Part shown: piece after piece, positions 6,130 through 6,872 of the stretch
Numbering within the stretch: position 1 is the stretch's first letter
Layout of the letters: each line of letters opens with the position of its first letter
From: Actinomycetes bacterium
GTDB lineage: Bacteria > Actinomycetota > Actinomycetes > Propionibacteriales > Propionibacteriaceae
Length of the DNA stretch: 6,872 nucleotides
Reading direction: 5' to 3'
Assembly: GCA_021794705.1 (NCBI GenBank)
Contig: JAJYQH010000389.1
Coordinates: 1 to 6,872 of the forward strand
Notes under the pieces: generated by a model
Told to the model about the DNA's origin: nothing
Seen by the model: the letters and a program-made list of their open reading frames with translations, nothing else
Databases searched by the model: none
Translations under genes and position numbers: made by a program

Positions 6130-6872
6130 TCAGGACAGCCGGGCGAGGATGAGTTCCCGGACGCGGGCGGCGTCCGCCCGGCCCTGGAGCTGCTTCATCA
6201 CCGCGCCGATGAGGGCGCCGGCGGCCTGCACCTTGCCGCCGCGGATGCGCTCAGCGACGTCCGGGTTGGCGGCGATCGCGGCGTCCACGGCGTCCGCCAG
6301 GGCGGCGTCGTCGTCGACGACGGCCAGCCCCCTCGCCTCGACGACCGCGGCGGGGTCGCCCTCGCCCGCCAGCACCGCGTCGATGACCTCGCGGGCGAGC
6401 TTGTCGTTGAGGGTGCCCGCCTCGACCAGGGCCTGCAGGTCGGCCACCTGGCCGGGCGTGATCGGCAGGTCGTCGAGGCCCGACCCGGCCTCGTTGGCCC
6501 GCCGGGCGAGTTCGCCGAGCCACCACTTCTTCGCGGCGGAGGGGGACGCCCCGGCGGCGACCGTCGTCTCGACGAGGGTGATCGCCCCGTCGGTGCCGAG
6601 CACGTCGCGCATCTCGAGGTCGGTGAACCCCCACTCCGTTTGGAGCCGGGCGCGCCGGATGTGCGGCGGTTCGGGCAGCGTGGCCCGCAACTGCTCGACC
6701 CACTCCCGGCTCGGTGCGACCGGGACGAGGTCGGGCTCGGGGAAGTACCGGTAGTCCTCCGCCTGCTCCTTCGACCGGCCCGGGGACGTGTAGCCCTCCT
6801 CGTGCCAGTGCCGGGTCTCCTGCGTCACCCGGCCGCCGGCGGACAGGATCGCCGCCTGCCGGCGCATCTCGT
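6130..6872 (-). CDS. gatB: Asp/Glu-tRNA(Asn/Gln) amidotransferase subunit B GatB, C-terminal half (5' end cut off by the window)
   Basis: GatB is the kinase and tRNA-binding subunit of the GatCAB amidotransferase, which converts Glu-tRNA(Gln) and/or Asp-tRNA(Asn) to the amidated forms. About 247 codons are visible of a family length near 500; the catalytic cradle's N-terminal part lies off the right edge, and the first two bases belong to a split codon. Seen here: [10 protein letters not shown] followed by [12 protein letters not shown] (the conserved end of the cradle domain), then the helical domain with [14 protein letters not shown], and the C-terminal YqeY-like tail with [20 protein letters not shown], which contacts tRNA. 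The stop is TGA at 6132-6130. The ATG at 6867 is internal and not the true start. It is convergent with the TIGR03085-like gene across a 33-bp GC-rich gap without an obvious U-tract terminator. It has no functional link to the trp genes. Confidence 0.96.
   Translation of the reverse strand, partial: EMRRQAAILSAGGRVTQETRHWHEEGYTSPGRSKEQAEDYRYFPEPDLVPVAPSREWVEQLRATLPEPPHIRRARLQTEWGFTDLEMRDVLGTDGAITLVETTVAAGASPSAAKKWWLGELARRANEAGSGLDDLPITPGQVADLQALVEAGTLNDKLAREVIDAVLAGEGDPAAVVEARGLAVVDDDAALADAVDAAIAANPDVAERIRGGKVQAAGALIGAVMKQLQGRADAARVRELILARLS

Noticed and set aside
5400..6152. 250-residue plus-strand frame overlapping the TIGR03085-like gene
   Set aside because: Arg/Pro/Gly-rich out-of-frame product; the 5458 frame has a good RBS and family motifs.
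6867..6869. ATG near the right edge as a gatB start
   Set aside because: It is in frame but inside the conserved body of GatB; at least half the protein is expected upstream of the window edge.

Overview
The window is chromosomal DNA from a very GC-rich bacterium (above 70% G+C by eye), almost certainly an actinomycete. The gene order hisI-trpE-(membrane protein)-(small membrane protein)-trpC-trpB, the two actinobacterial Trp-operon membrane protein families, a TIGR03085-type protein next door and the TANNNT start-proximal promoters all point to Actinomycetota. I cannot name the genus. Coding density is high, and no mobile element, CRISPR array, tRNA or rRNA is visible.

Layout. Positions 1-4417, minus strand, hold one operon read from right to left: hisI (4417-4052), trpE (4055-2544), a four-TM Trp-associated membrane protein (2547-1927), a 74-residue two-TM protein of the HGxxPAAW type (1930-1706), trpC (1709-915) and trpB (852 to the left edge, 3' end missing). 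The first five genes are chained by 4-nt start/stop overlaps (ATGA, GTGA, ATGA, GTGA). The chain is broken only by a 62-nt trpC-trpB gap carrying two short hairpins and a strong ribosome binding site. Positions 4418-4494 are a 77-bp divergent promoter region in which both flanking genes have a TANNNT -10 hexamer only 6-7 nt from their start codons, so both transcripts are predicted to be leaderless. On the plus strand follow a 297-residue protein of unknown function with HEAT-like helical repeats (4495-5388) and a 212-residue TIGR03085/DinB-like putative metal-binding protein (5458-6096). Positions 6130-6872, minus strand, hold the C-terminal half of gatB, convergent with the preceding gene and cut by the right edge.

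How it works together. TrpE makes anthranilate from chorismate (it needs a TrpG glutaminase, not in this window). TrpC makes indole-3-glycerol phosphate, and TrpB condenses indole with serine; trpA probably lies just beyond the left edge. trpD and a trpF function are also absent; in actinomycetes the latter is usually supplied by the bifunctional PriA/HisA. HisI performs the third step of histidine synthesis, so the operon head joins the histidine and tryptophan pathways. The two membrane proteins are conserved passengers of actinobacterial trp operons with no assigned function and are the best candidates here for undescribed biology. GatB belongs to tRNA-dependent Gln/Asn synthesis and is unrelated to the rest.

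I see no dramatic new defence or mobile system. The points most worth a second look are the paired leaderless promoters, the overlap chain including the membrane-protein pair, and the HEAT-like gene.
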